DNA from: Sporosarcina sp. FSL K6-1522
GTDB taxonomy: Bacteria; Bacillota; Bacilli; Bacillales_A; Planococcaceae
DNA length: 64,000 nt
Direction: 5' to 3'
NCBI RefSeq assembly: GCF_038622445.1
Contig: NZ_CP152019.1
Coordinates: 3,260,501 to 3,324,500 of the forward strand
In this document: in pieces, positions 8,474 to 18,040 of the stretch
Layout of the letters: every line of letters starts with the position of its first letter
Numbering within the stretch: the first letter of the stretch is position 1
Translations under genes and position numbers: made by a program
The notes under the pieces: generated by a model
The model's input: the letters and a program-made list of their open reading frames with translations, nothing else
Database searches by the model: none
Told to the model about the DNA's origin: nothing

Positions 8474-8481
8474 TGTTTAGA

Positions 8482-9147
8482 ATGAAAAATGAAAAAGCGG
8501 TGGTCGTCTTCAGTGGCGGCCAAGACAGTACGACATGCCTATTTTGGGCATTGAAGAATTTCCGTGAGGTAGCAACGGTGACGTTTGATTATGGGCAACG
8601 TCATTCGGATGAAATTGAATGTGCTCGCCAAATTGCGCAGGAACTCGGTGTATCATTCAAAGTGCTCGATATGCAGTTGATTAACCAATTGTCTGCGAAT
8701 GCCTTAACACGTAATGACATCGAAGTGACAGAAGTAGAAGGCGAATTGCCATCGACATTCGTTCCAGGCCGAAATCATCTGTTTCTATCCTTTGCAGCAG
8801 TCTATGCAGATGCCATTGGGGCTCGGCACATCATTACAGGTGTCAGTGAAACGGATTTTAGTGGCTATCCTGATTGCCGCGATAATTTTATCAAATCACT
8901 AAATGTGACGTTGAACTTAGCCATGGACGGACGATTTGTTCTGCATACGCCGCTCATGTGGCTTGATAAATCTGAAGTATGGGAACTGGCCGACGAACTA
9001 GGGGTACTTGATTACATCCAAGAGAAAACACTTACTTGCTACAACGGCGTTCCGAGCTCAGGCTGCGGAGAGTGCCCTGCTTGCGTGTTGCGCAACGAAG
9101 GACTCGCTACTTACTTAGCGAAAAAGTCTGTAGGTGTCGCCAAATGA
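8482..9147 (+). CDS. queC: 7-cyano-7-deazaguanine synthase
   Basis: 221 residues. QueC converts 7-carboxy-7-deazaguanine to preQ0 using ATP and ammonia in queuosine precursor synthesis. The PP-loop SGGQDSTT is at residues 11-18, and the zinc ligands are C186, C195, C198 and C201 ([10 protein letters not shown] pattern), as expected for the family. It is the first gene of an operon queC-queD-queE with ATGA-type overlaps, placed behind a preQ1 riboswitch that directly supports the assignment. queF and folE2-type genes are not in the window. Confidence 0.97.
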   Translation: MKNEKAVVVFSGGQDSTTCLFWALKNFREVATVTFDYGQRHSDEIECARQIAQELGVSFKVLDMQLINQLSANALTRNDIEVTEVEGELPSTFVPGRNHLFLSFAAVYADAIGARHIITGVSETDFSGYPDCRDNFIKSLNVTLNLAMDGRFVLHTPLMWLDKSEVWELADELGVLDYIQEKTLTCYNGVPSSGCGECPACVLRNEGLATYLAKKSVGVAK

Positions 9148-9569
9148 TGCAGCAGTTTTACCCGCAAGTCCAACACAACTATCGATTTGAATTAAACAAA
9201 GACCTGCATTTCTCAGCAGCGCATTACATTCCGCATGAAGAAGCCGGAAAATGCCGGGTGATGCATGGGCATACGTACCATATAAATGTAACCATTGGAG
9301 GCAATACGCTAGATGAACTCGGTTTTCTCATCGATTTCAAACAGCTTAAAAACCTCATCCATGATAAATATGATCATTCCGTGTTAAATGATCATCCTGA
9401 ATTCAAGGAGCACTTCCCAACGACCGAGCGATTGGCCGAACAGATTGGGCAATCGATTCAAACCGTTTTACAAACGAGAGCGAATCAACCTGTCTGCTTA
9501 CAAGTCATTGTGCGGGAGACGCCGACGAGCTATGTCATCTATCGCCCTCAACAGGAGGGTGTGCTATGA
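9144..9569 (+). CDS. queD: 6-carboxytetrahydropterin synthase
   Basis: 141 residues. QueD makes 6-carboxy-5,6,7,8-tetrahydropterin from dihydroneopterin triphosphate. Zinc ligands H27, H41 and H43 (FSAAH and MHGHTYH) and catalytic C37 are present, as is the DxxxH region YDHSVLND. The start overlaps the queC stop as ATGA at 9144; an in-frame ATG three bases later is also possible. GTAGGTG serves as the ribosome site. The upstream open frame extends 108 bases further but that part lies inside queC and is not used. Confidence 0.95.
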   Translation: MMQQFYPQVQHNYRFELNKDLHFSAAHYIPHEEAGKCRVMHGHTYHINVTIGGNTLDELGFLIDFKQLKNLIHDKYDHSVLNDHPEFKEHFPTTERLAEQIGQSIQTVLQTRANQPVCLQVIVRETPTSYVIYRPQQEGVL

Positions 9570-10273
9570 AAATTCCTGTAATGGAAATATTCGGCCCAAC
9601 CATTCAAGGGGAAGGCATGGTGATCGGGCAGAAAACGATGTTTGTTCGTACAGCGGGTTGCGATTACTCCTGTTCTTGGTGTGATTCTAGTTTTACGTGG
9701 GATGGCACCGGAAAAAGTGTAGCAAAACAGCCAAGTGACATTATCGAAGAACTTCAAGCAATCGGTGGTCAATCGTTTTCACATGTGACGATTTCAGGTG
9801 GCAACCCTGCCCTGCATAAAGGCATTGGCGAACTCATCGACCTTTGCCATGCACAAGGCTGGAAAGTCGCTGTCGAAACACAAGCTTCGTTTTGGCAAGA
9901 TTGGCTCGTGAAGATCGATGACATTACATTATCACCGAAACCACCCAGTTCTGGAATGGTGACAGATTTCGATAAACTGGATCGCTTTATGGAAAAGCTC
10001 ATGCATGCCAACGCCAGTTTAAAAATCGTCATTTTCGATGAAGCAGATTTCAAGTTTGCTGAGGAGGTTCATCTTCGTTATCCATCGTTCCCTTTCTATC
10101 TGCAAACTGGGAACGAGGATACGACGACAACCGACGATGCACACCTGGTGTCGACCCTCCTCAATCGTTTCGAGTGGCTCATTGACCAAGCCATGCACTC
10201 ATCCGTCATGAATGACGCAAAAGTGTTGCCGCAGCTACATGCGCTTGTCTGGGGGAATAAACGCGGCGTGTAA
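9566..10273 (+). CDS. queE: 7-carboxy-7-deazaguanine synthase (radical SAM)
   Basis: 235 residues. QueE rearranges carboxytetrahydropterin to 7-carboxy-7-deazaguanine. The radical-SAM cluster ligands C32-x3-C36-x2-C39 (GCDYSCSWCD) are present near the N-terminus, preceded by the conserved PTIQGEG. The ATG overlaps the queD stop by four bases and has AGGAGGG upstream. It completes the three-gene route to preQ0 and is followed by a strong terminator. Confidence 0.95.
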   Translation: MKIPVMEIFGPTIQGEGMVIGQKTMFVRTAGCDYSCSWCDSSFTWDGTGKSVAKQPSDIIEELQAIGGQSFSHVTISGGNPALHKGIGELIDLCHAQGWKVAVETQASFWQDWLVKIDDITLSPKPPSSGMVTDFDKLDRFMEKLMHANASLKIVIFDEADFKFAEEVHLRYPSFPFYLQTGNEDTTTTDDAHLVSTLLNRFEWLIDQAMHSSVMNDAKVLPQLHALVWGNKRGV

Positions 10274-10293
10274 TCAAATGAATGTTACAAAAT

Positions 10294-10341
10294 AAAAAGG
10301 CCTCCACCAGTCATTTTCTCGACTGATAGGAGGCCTTTTTT
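10294..10341 (+). terminator. Terminator of queCDE
   Basis: AAAAAGGCCTCC pairs with GGAGGCCTTTTT, with an inner AGTC/GACT pairing; a run of six T follows. It lies 20 bases past the queE stop. Confidence 0.9.
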
Positions 10342-10390
10342 CACAATACGTCTCGTCTTCCTTTATACGATGCGTTCAATGTCAATTCCC

Positions 10391-10594
10391 TCACCTATTC
10401 CGCTCTAATTGCTCCGAATATTGCTCCAAACAACTTTTGCATATACAGGCTTTCCTTAATTGCTCAGGCGGCACCTGCTCGAAAATCTCTGCTGGGAATA
10501 CCTCTTGATTGCACCAACAAACCCCTAATGATTTGTCTAGGCCATTGCAGCAATTATTACTTTTACTACATAGCGGACAAATAACGTTCGTCAT
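10391..10594 (-). CDS. Small cysteine-rich CWC-type protein
   Basis: 67 residues beginning MTNVICPLC. The start is chosen at 10594 because AAAGGGGGAG lies just upstream; a longer frame to 10657 has no ribosome site. Cysteines are arranged as CPLC, NCCN, CWC and CICKSC, the spacing seen in the cysteine-rich CWC family, presumably binding zinc. Function unknown. It stands alone between queE and a patatin gene. Confidence 0.75.
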   Translation of the reverse strand: MTNVICPLCSKSNNCCNGLDKSLGVCWCNQEVFPAEIFEQVPPEQLRKACICKSCLEQYSEQLERNR

Positions 10595-10744
10595 ATTTCT
10601 CCCCCTTTCAAACAATAGCCTGTTCTCTATTTCATTAATCGTCACTTCCAATTGCATTGATAAATACTAGTATAGCGTATTTTTTCTGATTAATCCTACT
10701 CATTTCGGGAATCAAAAGCTTATCCATCCTGTTAGATACGTTTG

Positions 10745-10790
10745 AAAAAACATCGTCCTCCATCGCTACTCCGATAGACAACGATGCCCA
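10745..10790 (-). terminator. Terminator of the patatin gene
   Basis: On the minus strand CATCGT and ACGATG form the outer stem and TCTATCG with CGATGGA the inner stem, followed by TTTTTTC. It lies 12 bases past the stop. Confidence 0.7.
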
Positions 10791-10801
10791 TTTTCCTCCT
10801 A

Positions 10802-11680
10802 CTACCACGTTTTCAAAAATTGTTCTGTACGAATTCTTCCCTTTTCCATCAACTCATTTTTTGTTTCTTCATCTAAATCAAACTGCGTTGCACTATAATC
10901 ATCTACTGGAATGAAAATAATATTTTTTTCATGTGATCGAGAAATGTATTTTTCATCATGCGCATTTTTCATCGTTGAAAACAGCGCTTCGAATAAATCC
11001 AATCCATTTTTAATAACGTGTCCCGGCATATCTTCTTGTTGACGACTGAGCTTTAGCCCAAGGACCGGGCGTTCTTTTTTGCCATTGGCATCATCGAATA
11101 GCCACATCGGGAAATTACTTAATACACCACCATCGACAACAATCGTATCACCCGACCCTACTTTCATCGTTACAGGCTCAAAGAAAAATGGAATCCCGCA
11201 GCTCATACGCAACGCACGTGCGATTGGAAAACTGTCTACTGATACACCATAGTCTGGTAAATCATCAGGCAGTACCATCATCTTGCCATTCGTTAAATCC
11301 GAAGCAATGAGTTTCAAAGAACCTGGCGGTAAATCCCCAAACGTATAAATTCCCTTTGCCGATAACTTCTCTAAAAACCACTGCTCAAGCGCTTTCCCTT
11401 GATACAGACCTAGACGCCAATACAGCCATAGCCATTTCATAATGGGCAAAGGAATAATCGTTTTGCGCGGATCTAGTAGCAAAGCAACATCCAACTCATT
11501 CAGCAGTTCTTCAATCTCCTTCGCGGTATAACCAGCTGCTATAAAGCTTGCCAAAATCGCTCCGGCACTCGTTCCCGCCACACGTTGAAAGCGATAGCCT
11601 TTCTCCTCCAATACTTGATAAGCCCCGACTAACGCAAATCCCTTCAACCCTCCCCCTGAAAACACGCCATCGATTAGCAT
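10802..11680 (-). CDS. Patatin-like phospholipase family protein
   Basis: 292 residues. The patatin Ser-Asp dyad is clear: oxyanion loop GGGLKG (9-14), nucleophile elbow GTSAG (36-40, Ser38) and DGG (Asp183). Such proteins hydrolyse phospholipids or other acyl esters on the cytoplasmic side of the membrane; B. subtilis YqhO/YlbK are relatives. A hydrophobic Trp-rich stretch (about 78-93) may touch the membrane. GGGAGAGG precedes the ATG. It is monocistronic between two terminators; physiological substrate unknown. Confidence 0.87.
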   Translation of the reverse strand: MLIDGVFSGGGLKGFALVGAYQVLEEKGYRFQRVAGTSAGAILASFIAAGYTAKEIEELLNELDVALLLDPRKTIIPLPIMKWLWLYWRLGLYQGKALEQWFLEKLSAKGIYTFGDLPPGSLKLIASDLTNGKMMVLPDDLPDYGVSVDSFPIARALRMSCGIPFFFEPVTMKVGSGDTIVVDGGVLSNFPMWLFDDANGKKERPVLGLKLSRQQEDMPGHVIKNGLDLFEALFSTMKNAHDEKYISRSHEKNIIFIPVDDYSATQFDLDEETKNELMEKGRIRTEQFLKTW

Positions 11681-11788
11681 GCAAACCCTCTCCCTTTTCT
11701 CGCCATTATTACACTGTAAGATGAAGAGTAGGTTTGTAGAACTTTCTTTCCAAGAATTCCGAATAATCCCCCTTCAACGTTTTTTATT

Positions 11789-11818
11789 TTGACAACCGAT
11801 AAATCGAACTGCTACAAT
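11789..11818 (+). promoter_or_regulatory. Sigma-A promoter of the LCP gene
   Basis: TTGACA (11789-11794), an 18-base spacer and TACAAT (11813-11818). This leaves a leader of about 110 bases before the LCP start codon. A second TATACT lies at 11894-11899 without a clear -35. Confidence 0.65.
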
Positions 11819-11937
11819 TAATAGGTTCGGATACAAATTAGATGTGAATCCTTTACACGTGAACTGGCAACCTAACTCTTTATAAAACGTTACTATACTG
11901 TACAGGCTTTTAGACGATTGTTATGGAGGAACTTATT

Positions 11938-12876
11938 ATGAAGCGTTCAGAAGTAAAAAAAATGAAAAAGAAAAAATGGCCGTGGATTGTCGGTATTATT
12001 AGCGTGCTCGGTCTGGCAATTGGCGGACTCGCCTTAACAGTCTATTTTGACTTGACCTCAACGTTGAAAGGTATGCATCAATCCATTGAACGAGATGTAT
12101 CTGAGAAACGCGAGGAAAAAATTGATGTCAGCAAGTTGGAGCCCTTTTCCGTACTTGTGCTAGGTGTCGATGAACGCGAAGGCGATAAAGGCCGCTCGGA
12201 TACGATGATTGTTATGGCTGTCAATCCGAAACTCAATACGACAAAAATGATTAGTATTCCGCGAGATACGTATACAGAAATTGTTGGGCACGGCACAGAT
12301 GATAAGCTAAACCACGCCTATGCCTTTGGTGGGATTGAGATGTCGATGGATTCAGTTGAACACTTATTGGATATTCCGATTGACTATGTCGTAGAGGTAA
12401 ATATGGAAGGTTTCATCAAAATAGTGGACGAAGTCGGCGGGATCAAAGTGCATAATGATTTAGATTTTACGCAGGACTCGTTTCATTTCAAGAAAGGCAC
12501 TATTACATTAACAGGTAAAGAAGCCTTGTCCTATGTTCGCATGCGGAAAGAAGATCCCAATGGAGACTGGGGACGACAAGACCGCCAAAGACAAGTGATT
12601 CAAGGAGTTTTAGATAAAGGAAAATCTGTCAATAGCTTACTGAATTACCGAGGTGTATTTAACGCAATCGGCGACAACATCAAAACAAATATGACATTCG
12701 ATGAAATGGTCGATGTGCAGAAAAACTACCGGAATGCGGCTGACAAAGTAGAACAATTGCATTTTGAACAAGGGACAGGCAAGCGTATGAACGGCGGGAT
12801 CTGGTATTACATGATGGACGACGAAGAACTGAAAACTATTACAGGGGAATTAAAGCAACATTTGGAGATCAATTAA
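11938..12876 (+). CDS. LytR-CpsA-Psr (LCP) family wall polymer ligase
   Basis: 312 residues. A short basic cytoplasmic tail (MKRSEVKKMKKKK) is followed by one transmembrane segment (about 15-37) and an extracellular LCP domain. LCP landmarks are LGVDERE, RSDTMIV, ISIPRDTY, LNHAYAFGG and YVRMRKEDPNGDWGR with the catalytic Arg residues. LCP enzymes attach teichoic acids or other anionic polymers to peptidoglycan from lipid-linked precursors. The start at 11938 is set by GGAGG at 11925-11929; the upstream in-frame ATG overlaps that ribosome site. Monocistronic, with its own promoter and terminator. Confidence 0.92.
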   Translation: MKRSEVKKMKKKKWPWIVGIISVLGLAIGGLALTVYFDLTSTLKGMHQSIERDVSEKREEKIDVSKLEPFSVLVLGVDEREGDKGRSDTMIVMAVNPKLNTTKMISIPRDTYTEIVGHGTDDKLNHAYAFGGIEMSMDSVEHLLDIPIDYVVEVNMEGFIKIVDEVGGIKVHNDLDFTQDSFHFKKGTITLTGKEALSYVRMRKEDPNGDWGRQDRQRQVIQGVLDKGKSVNSLLNYRGVFNAIGDNIKTNMTFDEMVDVQKNYRNAADKVEQLHFEQGTGKRMNGGIWYYMMDDEELKTITGELKQHLEIN

Positions 12877-12915
12877 AATGAGCCACGGGGGCATATCCCC
12901 GTGGCTCATTTTTTT
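12874..12915. terminator. Bidirectional terminator between LCP gene and proA
   Basis: AATGAGCCACGGGG pairs with CCCCGTGGCTCATT around a six-base loop, with seven T following on plus and TTTTAATT on minus. It serves the convergent LCP and proBA transcripts. Confidence 0.85.
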
Positions 12916-12948
12916 GTAGTGGACATATGACGTTGCCAAGAAATCCGC

Positions 12949-14196
12949 TTATACACGCACTTGCCCAGTACCACGAATCGTAAATTTACTCGTGGTCAGT
13001 GCTTTTAATCCCATTGGACCTCTTGCGTGTAGTTTCTGTGTGCTGATACCGATTTCTGCTCCGTAGCCGAATTCGAATCCATCTGTAAATCGAGTCGATG
13101 CATTATGGTAAACAGCAGCTGCATCGACACGCGTTAAGAAAATGGCTGCGCGCTGTTCGTCGTTTGTAATGATGGCTTCAGAGTGCTTGGTACCGTATTG
13201 ATTAATATGAGCGATTGCCTCATCAATCGTTGAAACGACTTTGACACTGACCGTTAAACCGAGGTATTCGGTTGACCAATCTGCTTCAGATGCTCGTTGG
13301 ACATTGCTGCATTCGCTTGCAATGGTTTCATCCCCGATAATCTCTACATCACTTTCCTGCAATTTTGCAATGAGGGCCTTCCCATATTGCGCAAACCACT
13401 GTTCATGAATTAAAATCGTTTCAATGGTATTACAAACAGATGGACGTTGTGTTTTTGCATTGATGACAATTTTTTCAACCATCTCTAAATCTGCCGACTC
13501 ATCGATATAAATATGACAATTTCCTGCCCCTGTTTCAATGACTGGAACAGTTGCTTCACGGACAACTGTTTCAATGAGGGCTTTCCCCCCCCTTGGAATG
13601 AGAACGTCCAAATACGCATTGAGTCGGAATAAATCCTTCGCCGTTTCCCTGCTCGTATCCTCAATCAGTTGGACCGATTCCTTTGGGATGTCGCTATTAT
13701 CTAAAGCCATATGAATGGATTGAATCAATGCGATATTCGAATATTTCGCAGAAGAACTGCCTCGTAAAATCACAGCATTTCCGGTTTTAATCGCCAAGGT
13801 TGCCGCATCAATGGTGACATTTGGCCTTGCTTCGTAAATCATGCCGATGACGCCAATTGGCACACGTTTCACTTCAATCTGCAAGCCGTTTTCTTTTTCA
13901 ATCGTCTCTAGCGTCTCCCCGATTGGATCTGTTAAGTCGATTAATTGTTGGATGGCATCAGCCATGTCTTGGATGCGTTTTTCATTGAGCATAATCCGGT
14001 CAAGCATGGCATCCGTTAGACCATTCGCCTTACCAGCTTCCAGATCCTTTTGATTTTCAGCAAGGATGGTTGCTTGGTCTACTACGAGTTGCTCAGCAAT
14101 TAGCGCCAATGCCTGATTTTTTTGCTCGGTTGTAATGTTAACCAATGAATAGCTCGCTTCCTTAGCAATCTTCCCTTTCCGTTTCACTTCACTCAT
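12949..14196 (-). CDS. proA: Gamma-glutamyl phosphate reductase
   Basis: 415 residues, the usual ProA length. It reduces gamma-glutamyl phosphate with NADPH to glutamate semialdehyde, step two of proline synthesis. The aldehyde-dehydrogenase-like fold is recognisable by [18 protein letters not shown] and the catalytic C255 in [16 protein letters not shown] precedes the ATG. proB ends 18 bases upstream, so the two form one operon controlled by the proline T-box. Confidence 0.96.
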   Translation of the reverse strand: MSEVKRKGKIAKEASYSLVNITTEQKNQALALIAEQLVVDQATILAENQKDLEAGKANGLTDAMLDRIMLNEKRIQDMADAIQQLIDLTDPIGETLETIEKENGLQIEVKRVPIGVIGMIYEARPNVTIDAATLAIKTGNAVILRGSSSAKYSNIALIQSIHMALDNSDIPKESVQLIEDTSRETAKDLFRLNAYLDVLIPRGGKALIETVVREATVPVIETGAGNCHIYIDESADLEMVEKIVINAKTQRPSVCNTIETILIHEQWFAQYGKALIAKLQESDVEIIGDETIASECSNVQRASEADWSTEYLGLTVSVKVVSTIDEAIAHINQYGTKHSEAIITNDEQRAAIFLTRVDAAAVYHNASTRFTDGFEFGYGAEIGISTQKLHARGPMGLKALTTSKFTIRGTGQVRV

Positions 14197-14214
14197 TAGT
14201 AATTCCCCCTTGTT

Positions 14215-15315
14215 TTATAGTTGCGCCCATCGATCACGGTGAATGACTTCAACCGTTGTTGACACGAGTTCTGCCGCTCTTTCTCGATTCCGCTTTTCAA
14301 TGGTGCTCTTCAATTCCTCCGAGGAATAACTAACTTCCCCTCTTCCTAAAAGGCCATTCACACCAAAAACTTCCACAACATCGCCTTTGTCAAAAGTGCC
14401 ATTTACTTTAAAAACACCTGCTGGCAATAAGCTCCTGCCGTTATGCAAAATCGCCTCTTCCGCCCCTTGGTCCACATACAATTTACCCGTCGTTTCAGAA
14501 TGAAGAACAATCCATTGTCGACTCGTATTGATTTTCGCAATGTCGGGATTGGAAATATATGTGCCATCTCCATCTCCTCGCAAAATATCAACCAATTTAT
14601 CCGAACCTTGCCCCGTGCCAATAAAGACCGAAACGCCCAATGAGGTTGCCGTTTTTGCAGCTAATAATTTGGACTTCATGCCGCCCGTCCCCACTTTTGA
14701 TCCCGTGTCATCTGCACCTGCCATCAAGTCTTGCGTAATTTCCTCCAAATAATCAAAACGTTTGGCTGCTGGATTATTGCGTGGATTGGCATCATACAAC
14801 CCGTTGATATCCGTCATAATGATAAGTTGGTCTGCATGAAGAAAGCCGCTAACAAGTGCCGATAGCATATCATTATCACCAAAAGTTAGTTCATCGACAG
14901 CGACCGTGTCATTTTCGTTAATAATCGGCAAGACACCTCGTTCTAATAACTCACTCATCGTCGCAAAGGCATTTTTATAGCGCTCCCGATTCGAGAAGTC
15001 CATACGTGTCAATAAAATCTGGGCAGGTACAATGCCATATTCACTAAACTTTTCGATATATGATTGAATCAGTAAACTTTGCCCCACCGCTGCCGCTGCT
15101 TGTTTCCCCTTCGTTGTCAATGGCCTTGACGGATAGCCTAAACCAGCAAATCCAGCCGCAACCGCCCCGGAAGAAACGACGATTACTTCATGCCCCGCTT
15201 GACGAAGTGTAGCAAGCGCACCAACATGATCATTAAATTTCGCCTGATCGATTTCACCTTGATCATTTGTCAAAGAACTACTTCCGATTTTTACCACAAT
15301 CCGCTGCCTCTTCAT
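14215..15315 (-). CDS. proB: Glutamate 5-kinase
   Basis: 366 residues. It phosphorylates glutamate to gamma-glutamyl phosphate, the committed step to proline. It has an N-terminal amino-acid kinase domain (VVKIGSSSLT, ILLTRMDF, NENDTVAVDE, GTGGMKSKL) and a C-terminal PUA domain (about 275-360). The start MKRQRIVVKIG at 15315 matches family N-termini; the open frame runs 120 bases further but that part overlaps the T-box terminator. The GGCGGGG just upstream can act as ribosome site. First gene of proBA. Confidence 0.95.
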   Translation of the reverse strand: MKRQRIVVKIGSSSLTNDQGEIDQAKFNDHVGALATLRQAGHEVIVVSSGAVAAGFAGLGYPSRPLTTKGKQAAAAVGQSLLIQSYIEKFSEYGIVPAQILLTRMDFSNRERYKNAFATMSELLERGVLPIINENDTVAVDELTFGDNDMLSALVSGFLHADQLIIMTDINGLYDANPRNNPAAKRFDYLEEITQDLMAGADDTGSKVGTGGMKSKLLAAKTATSLGVSVFIGTGQGSDKLVDILRGDGDGTYISNPDIAKINTSRQWIVLHSETTGKLYVDQGAEEAILHNGRSLLPAGVFKVNGTFDKGDVVEVFGVNGLLGRGEVSYSSEELKSTIEKRNRERAAELVSTTVEVIHRDRWAQL

Positions 15316-15344
15316 CCCATATCCCCGCCATTTCCCATATAATT

Positions 15345-15600
15345 CAACCAAAAAAGCCCAGTCATCCTTAACGATTAAGGACGAAAGGGCTTTACTTCCG
15401 CGGTACCACCATAATTGGATGCGTTTAAAAAACACATCCCACTCTCCTCATAACGCTGAGGTATGCGCCTATGGTTTACCTAGGACTCTGAAGGTAGGTT
15501 CTGTCGGTTGGTGTGACGAAATCTCTCAGCTCATAAATTTCGCTCTCTGGCATACCAAGTACATACATACTATTCCTTCGTCTACGCTCGATTTTTAAGA
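15345..15600 (-). ncRNA. T-box riboswitch (proline, CCU specifier) of proBA
   Basis: On the minus strand the invariant T-box GGTGGTACCGCG lies at 15398-15409. Stem I begins with AGAGAGCGAAATT. The specifier bulge reads GAA-CCT-ACC (codon at 15496-15498), placed as in other T-boxes; CCU is a proline codon, fitting proBA. The competing terminator is AAAGCCC...GTCCTTAA with TTAAGGAT...GGGCTTTTTT (15350-15391). Uncharged tRNA-Pro would favour antitermination and proline synthesis. Confidence 0.93.
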
Positions 15601-15609
15601 TTGTAAACA

Positions 15610-15637
15610 ATCATACAATAGAAAATAGTTTTGTCAA
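15610..15637 (-). promoter_or_regulatory. Promoter of the T-box/proBA transcript
   Basis: On the minus strand TTGACA (15632-15637), a 16-base spacer and TATGAT (15610-15615) lie just ahead of Stem I. Confidence 0.7.
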
Positions 15638-15732
15638 GTGCTTCATGCAGTACTTTTATCGCAACCGATAAAATCGATAGATGAAAAGACCATGGGTATA
15701 GATAAGATGCCTCCATCCCCGCATCATTCCAG

Positions 15733-16794
15733 TTATCCAACCTGATTCGGCGCTTTTTTCTTCATAAACCACGCCAAGACAATCGCACCGATTAAAATAA
15801 ATCCTAGATAGCCCATCGCTGGATAAACCGTACCGACAAGCGTGATGAAGCCGATGAAACTTGCGCCGTATGCAGCAACGCCAAATACGACAACAGCGCC
15901 TTTGAAACGTACTGTTTCCGGCTTGATGAAACGTGCTGCAAATGCGTATAACATGCCGACCGCAGTGTTGTAAACCATCCCCAATAAAATCACGGACATG
16001 ATAACCCCAACAATCGGACTGATGTTATTTGCTAAAAATAGCATCGGCATTGGTACGGCTGCAATTTCTTTCAATTGCGTCAGCATGGAGATATTAATCA
16101 GCAGAATCAACAATCCAAGACCCAAACCACCGATAATGCCGCCCCACGCCGCCGTTTTTTCATTTTTCACCGTTCCGCCCATCACCGTCAACATCGCTGC
16201 ACCTGCCGCAATATTATAGGAAACGTACAAGATTGCACCTAACAACCAATGAGAGGCTCCTTGATTGTCGGTCGTCACGGCCGCTTCAATGGCCGCTGAT
16301 GAAAAATCGAAATTGACAACTGAATAAACAGTAATAATAATGACGAGCAATAATAAAAAAGGTGTAAATGCACTAATGAGTGTAATAACTTTTTGCACGC
16401 TTAACGTCACCGTTGCGATCGTCAATACAGCCATAACGATACTGCCGATATAGCCTGGAATACCAAATTGCTGTTCAAAAATGGCACCTGCTCCTGAAAA
16501 CATGACGACCGTCACGCCAAATAAGAAAAAGGTAATGATAAAATCAACAATGACGCCGACATATCGACCACAAATATGATAAATGACATTTTGATGAGAC
16601 GTCGTTTGTAAACGACTTCCTAGCTGCGTTAAATTCATGCCAATGAAAGCGAATAAAGCCATTGCGACCAATGATCCGACGATGCCAATGGTGCCAAAAC
16701 TCGTAAAAAACTGTAAAATTTCTTGTCCGGATGCAAAGCCCGCTCCAACGATAACGCCGATGAAAGCCGCTCCGATTTGAAAACTTTTTCTCAT
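15733..16794 (-). CDS. YkvI-family membrane transporter
   Basis: 353-residue polytopic protein with about ten transmembrane helices, matching the YkvI family of uncharacterised transporters related to amino-acid permeases of the APC/LeuT fold. The opening GAAFIGVIVGAGFASGQE motif, with its unwound-helix GxGFASGQE, is typical. Substrate unknown. It sits just downstream of the racemase/GNAT/M20 cassette on the same strand, separated by about 130 bases with a hairpin. It could supply amino acids for that cassette, but that is only positional inference. GGGGGA precedes the ATG. Confidence 0.8.
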   Translation of the reverse strand: MRKSFQIGAAFIGVIVGAGFASGQEILQFFTSFGTIGIVGSLVAMALFAFIGMNLTQLGSRLQTTSHQNVIYHICGRYVGVIVDFIITFFLFGVTVVMFSGAGAIFEQQFGIPGYIGSIVMAVLTIATVTLSVQKVITLISAFTPFLLLLVIIITVYSVVNFDFSSAAIEAAVTTDNQGASHWLLGAILYVSYNIAAGAAMLTVMGGTVKNEKTAAWGGIIGGLGLGLLILLINISMLTQLKEIAAVPMPMLFLANNISPIVGVIMSVILLGMVYNTAVGMLYAFAARFIKPETVRFKGAVVVFGVAAYGASFIGFITLVGTVYPAMGYLGFILIGAIVLAWFMKKKAPNQVG

Positions 16795-16898
16795 AATAGT
16801 TGTTCCCCCGTTTTTTCATGTCTGTAACTTTTCATCCTCCAGCAACCTATATATTGCATGAGAGTGAATACCTTTTATTTTCAGACTATTTAAAGCGT

Positions 16899-16923
16899 AG
16901 TGAGTGACAAAACGTCACCCACT
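16899..16923 (-). terminator. Hairpin after the racemase gene (weak terminator)
   Basis: AGTGGGTGAC pairs with GTCACTCACT on the minus strand with a short GTTTT loop; the T-tract after it is poor (GCTTTAAATAG). It directly follows the stop of the 16928-18040 gene. Confidence 0.45.
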
Positions 16924-16927
16924 GTAC

Positions 16928-18040
16928 TTATTTTGCTGTAAAATGCAGTTCGTCCACTGTGAACGTATCCATCGCCGCAAGATTCGGTTCATATCCGATA
17001 CCGTATGCTGTTGGTACAGTAATATAGCCATCCTCAACAACGACTTCAGGCGTGATGACATCTTGCTCCCAGTAACGAGAAGACCCCGCTGTATCCCCTG
17101 GTAAAACAAAGTTCGGCAATGTTGTCAGTGCGACGTTATGCGCGCGTCCAATTCCCGATTCCAACATACCGCCACACCAAACCGGAATGCCACGCTCCAT
17201 GCAGTAATCATGGATTTTTTTCGCTTCCGTCAAGCCACCGACGCGGCCGATTTTAATGTTAATAATTTTTGTGCTGCCAAGTTCAAGCGCTTTTCGTGTA
17301 TCCTCAAGTGAATGAATGCTTTCATCCAAACAGATTGGCGTTTGTAGCTGTTTTTGCAACGTCGCATGATCGATGATGTCGTCTGAGGCAAGCGGCTGTT
17401 CAATCATCGTCAAATTGAAAGCATCGAGCTGTTTTAGCAGTTCAACATCCTCCAGTGTATACGCCGAGTTGGCATCTGCCATCAGCGGTACATCCGGGAA
17501 ATGTTTACGGAGTTCACGGATGACGTCAACGTCATAACCTGGTTTAATTTTCACTTTGATGCGCTTATAGCCTTCCTCGATGAAGCCACCAACCGTTGCA
17601 ACTAAATCGGCAACATTTTCCTGAATCCCGATACTGATCCCAACTTCGATTTTTTCTTGTTTACCGCCTAATGCTTGCGCCAATGTCAGTTCGTTGCGCT
17701 TGGCATAAAGGTCCCAAATGGCTCCTTCAACCGTTGATTTCGCCATATTATTTTTACGAATAGCGGCGAACAATTCATTTACCTCATCTGGATGCCCAAT
17801 TTCCTTCCCCAAAACTAATGGGATTAAGAAGTCCTTAATCATATGCAAATTCGTTTCAAGTGTTTCTTCGTTGTACCAAGGAGAATGGAAAGCAACAGAC
17901 TCTCCCCACCCCGTATTGCCAAGCTCGTCTTTCGCTTCGAGCAACAAAAATTCTTTCTCTTGAAACGTTCCAAAGCTTGTTGTGAATGGATGTTTCATCG
18001 TCATTTTCATTTTGCGGATGTTAATTTCTTTAATAATCAT
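16928..18040 (-). CDS. Enolase-superfamily N-succinylamino acid racemase / o-succinylbenzoate synthase
   Basis: 370 residues of the OSBS/NSAR subgroup. The catalytic set is visible: K162-x-K164 (KVKIKPG), metal ligands D189, E214 and D239, and the second-face lysine K263. Proteins of this subgroup often have both menaquinone OSBS and N-acylamino acid racemase activity. Here no men genes are present. Instead it is translationally coupled (ATGA overlap at 18037-18040) to a GNAT gene that follows an M20 hydrolase and a RpiR regulator. That arrangement matches the described Geobacillus NSAR pathway turning D-amino acids into L-amino acids via N-succinyl intermediates. I therefore favour the racemase role. 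Confidence 0.82.
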   Translation of the reverse strand: MIIKEINIRKMKMTMKHPFTTSFGTFQEKEFLLLEAKDELGNTGWGESVAFHSPWYNEETLETNLHMIKDFLIPLVLGKEIGHPDEVNELFAAIRKNNMAKSTVEGAIWDLYAKRNELTLAQALGGKQEKIEVGISIGIQENVADLVATVGGFIEEGYKRIKVKIKPGYDVDVIRELRKHFPDVPLMADANSAYTLEDVELLKQLDAFNLTMIEQPLASDDIIDHATLQKQLQTPICLDESIHSLEDTRKALELGSTKIINIKIGRVGGLTEAKKIHDYCMERGIPVWCGGMLESGIGRAHNVALTTLPNFVLPGDTAGSSRYWEQDVITPEVVVEDGYITVPTAYGIGYEPNLAAMDTFTVDELHFTAK

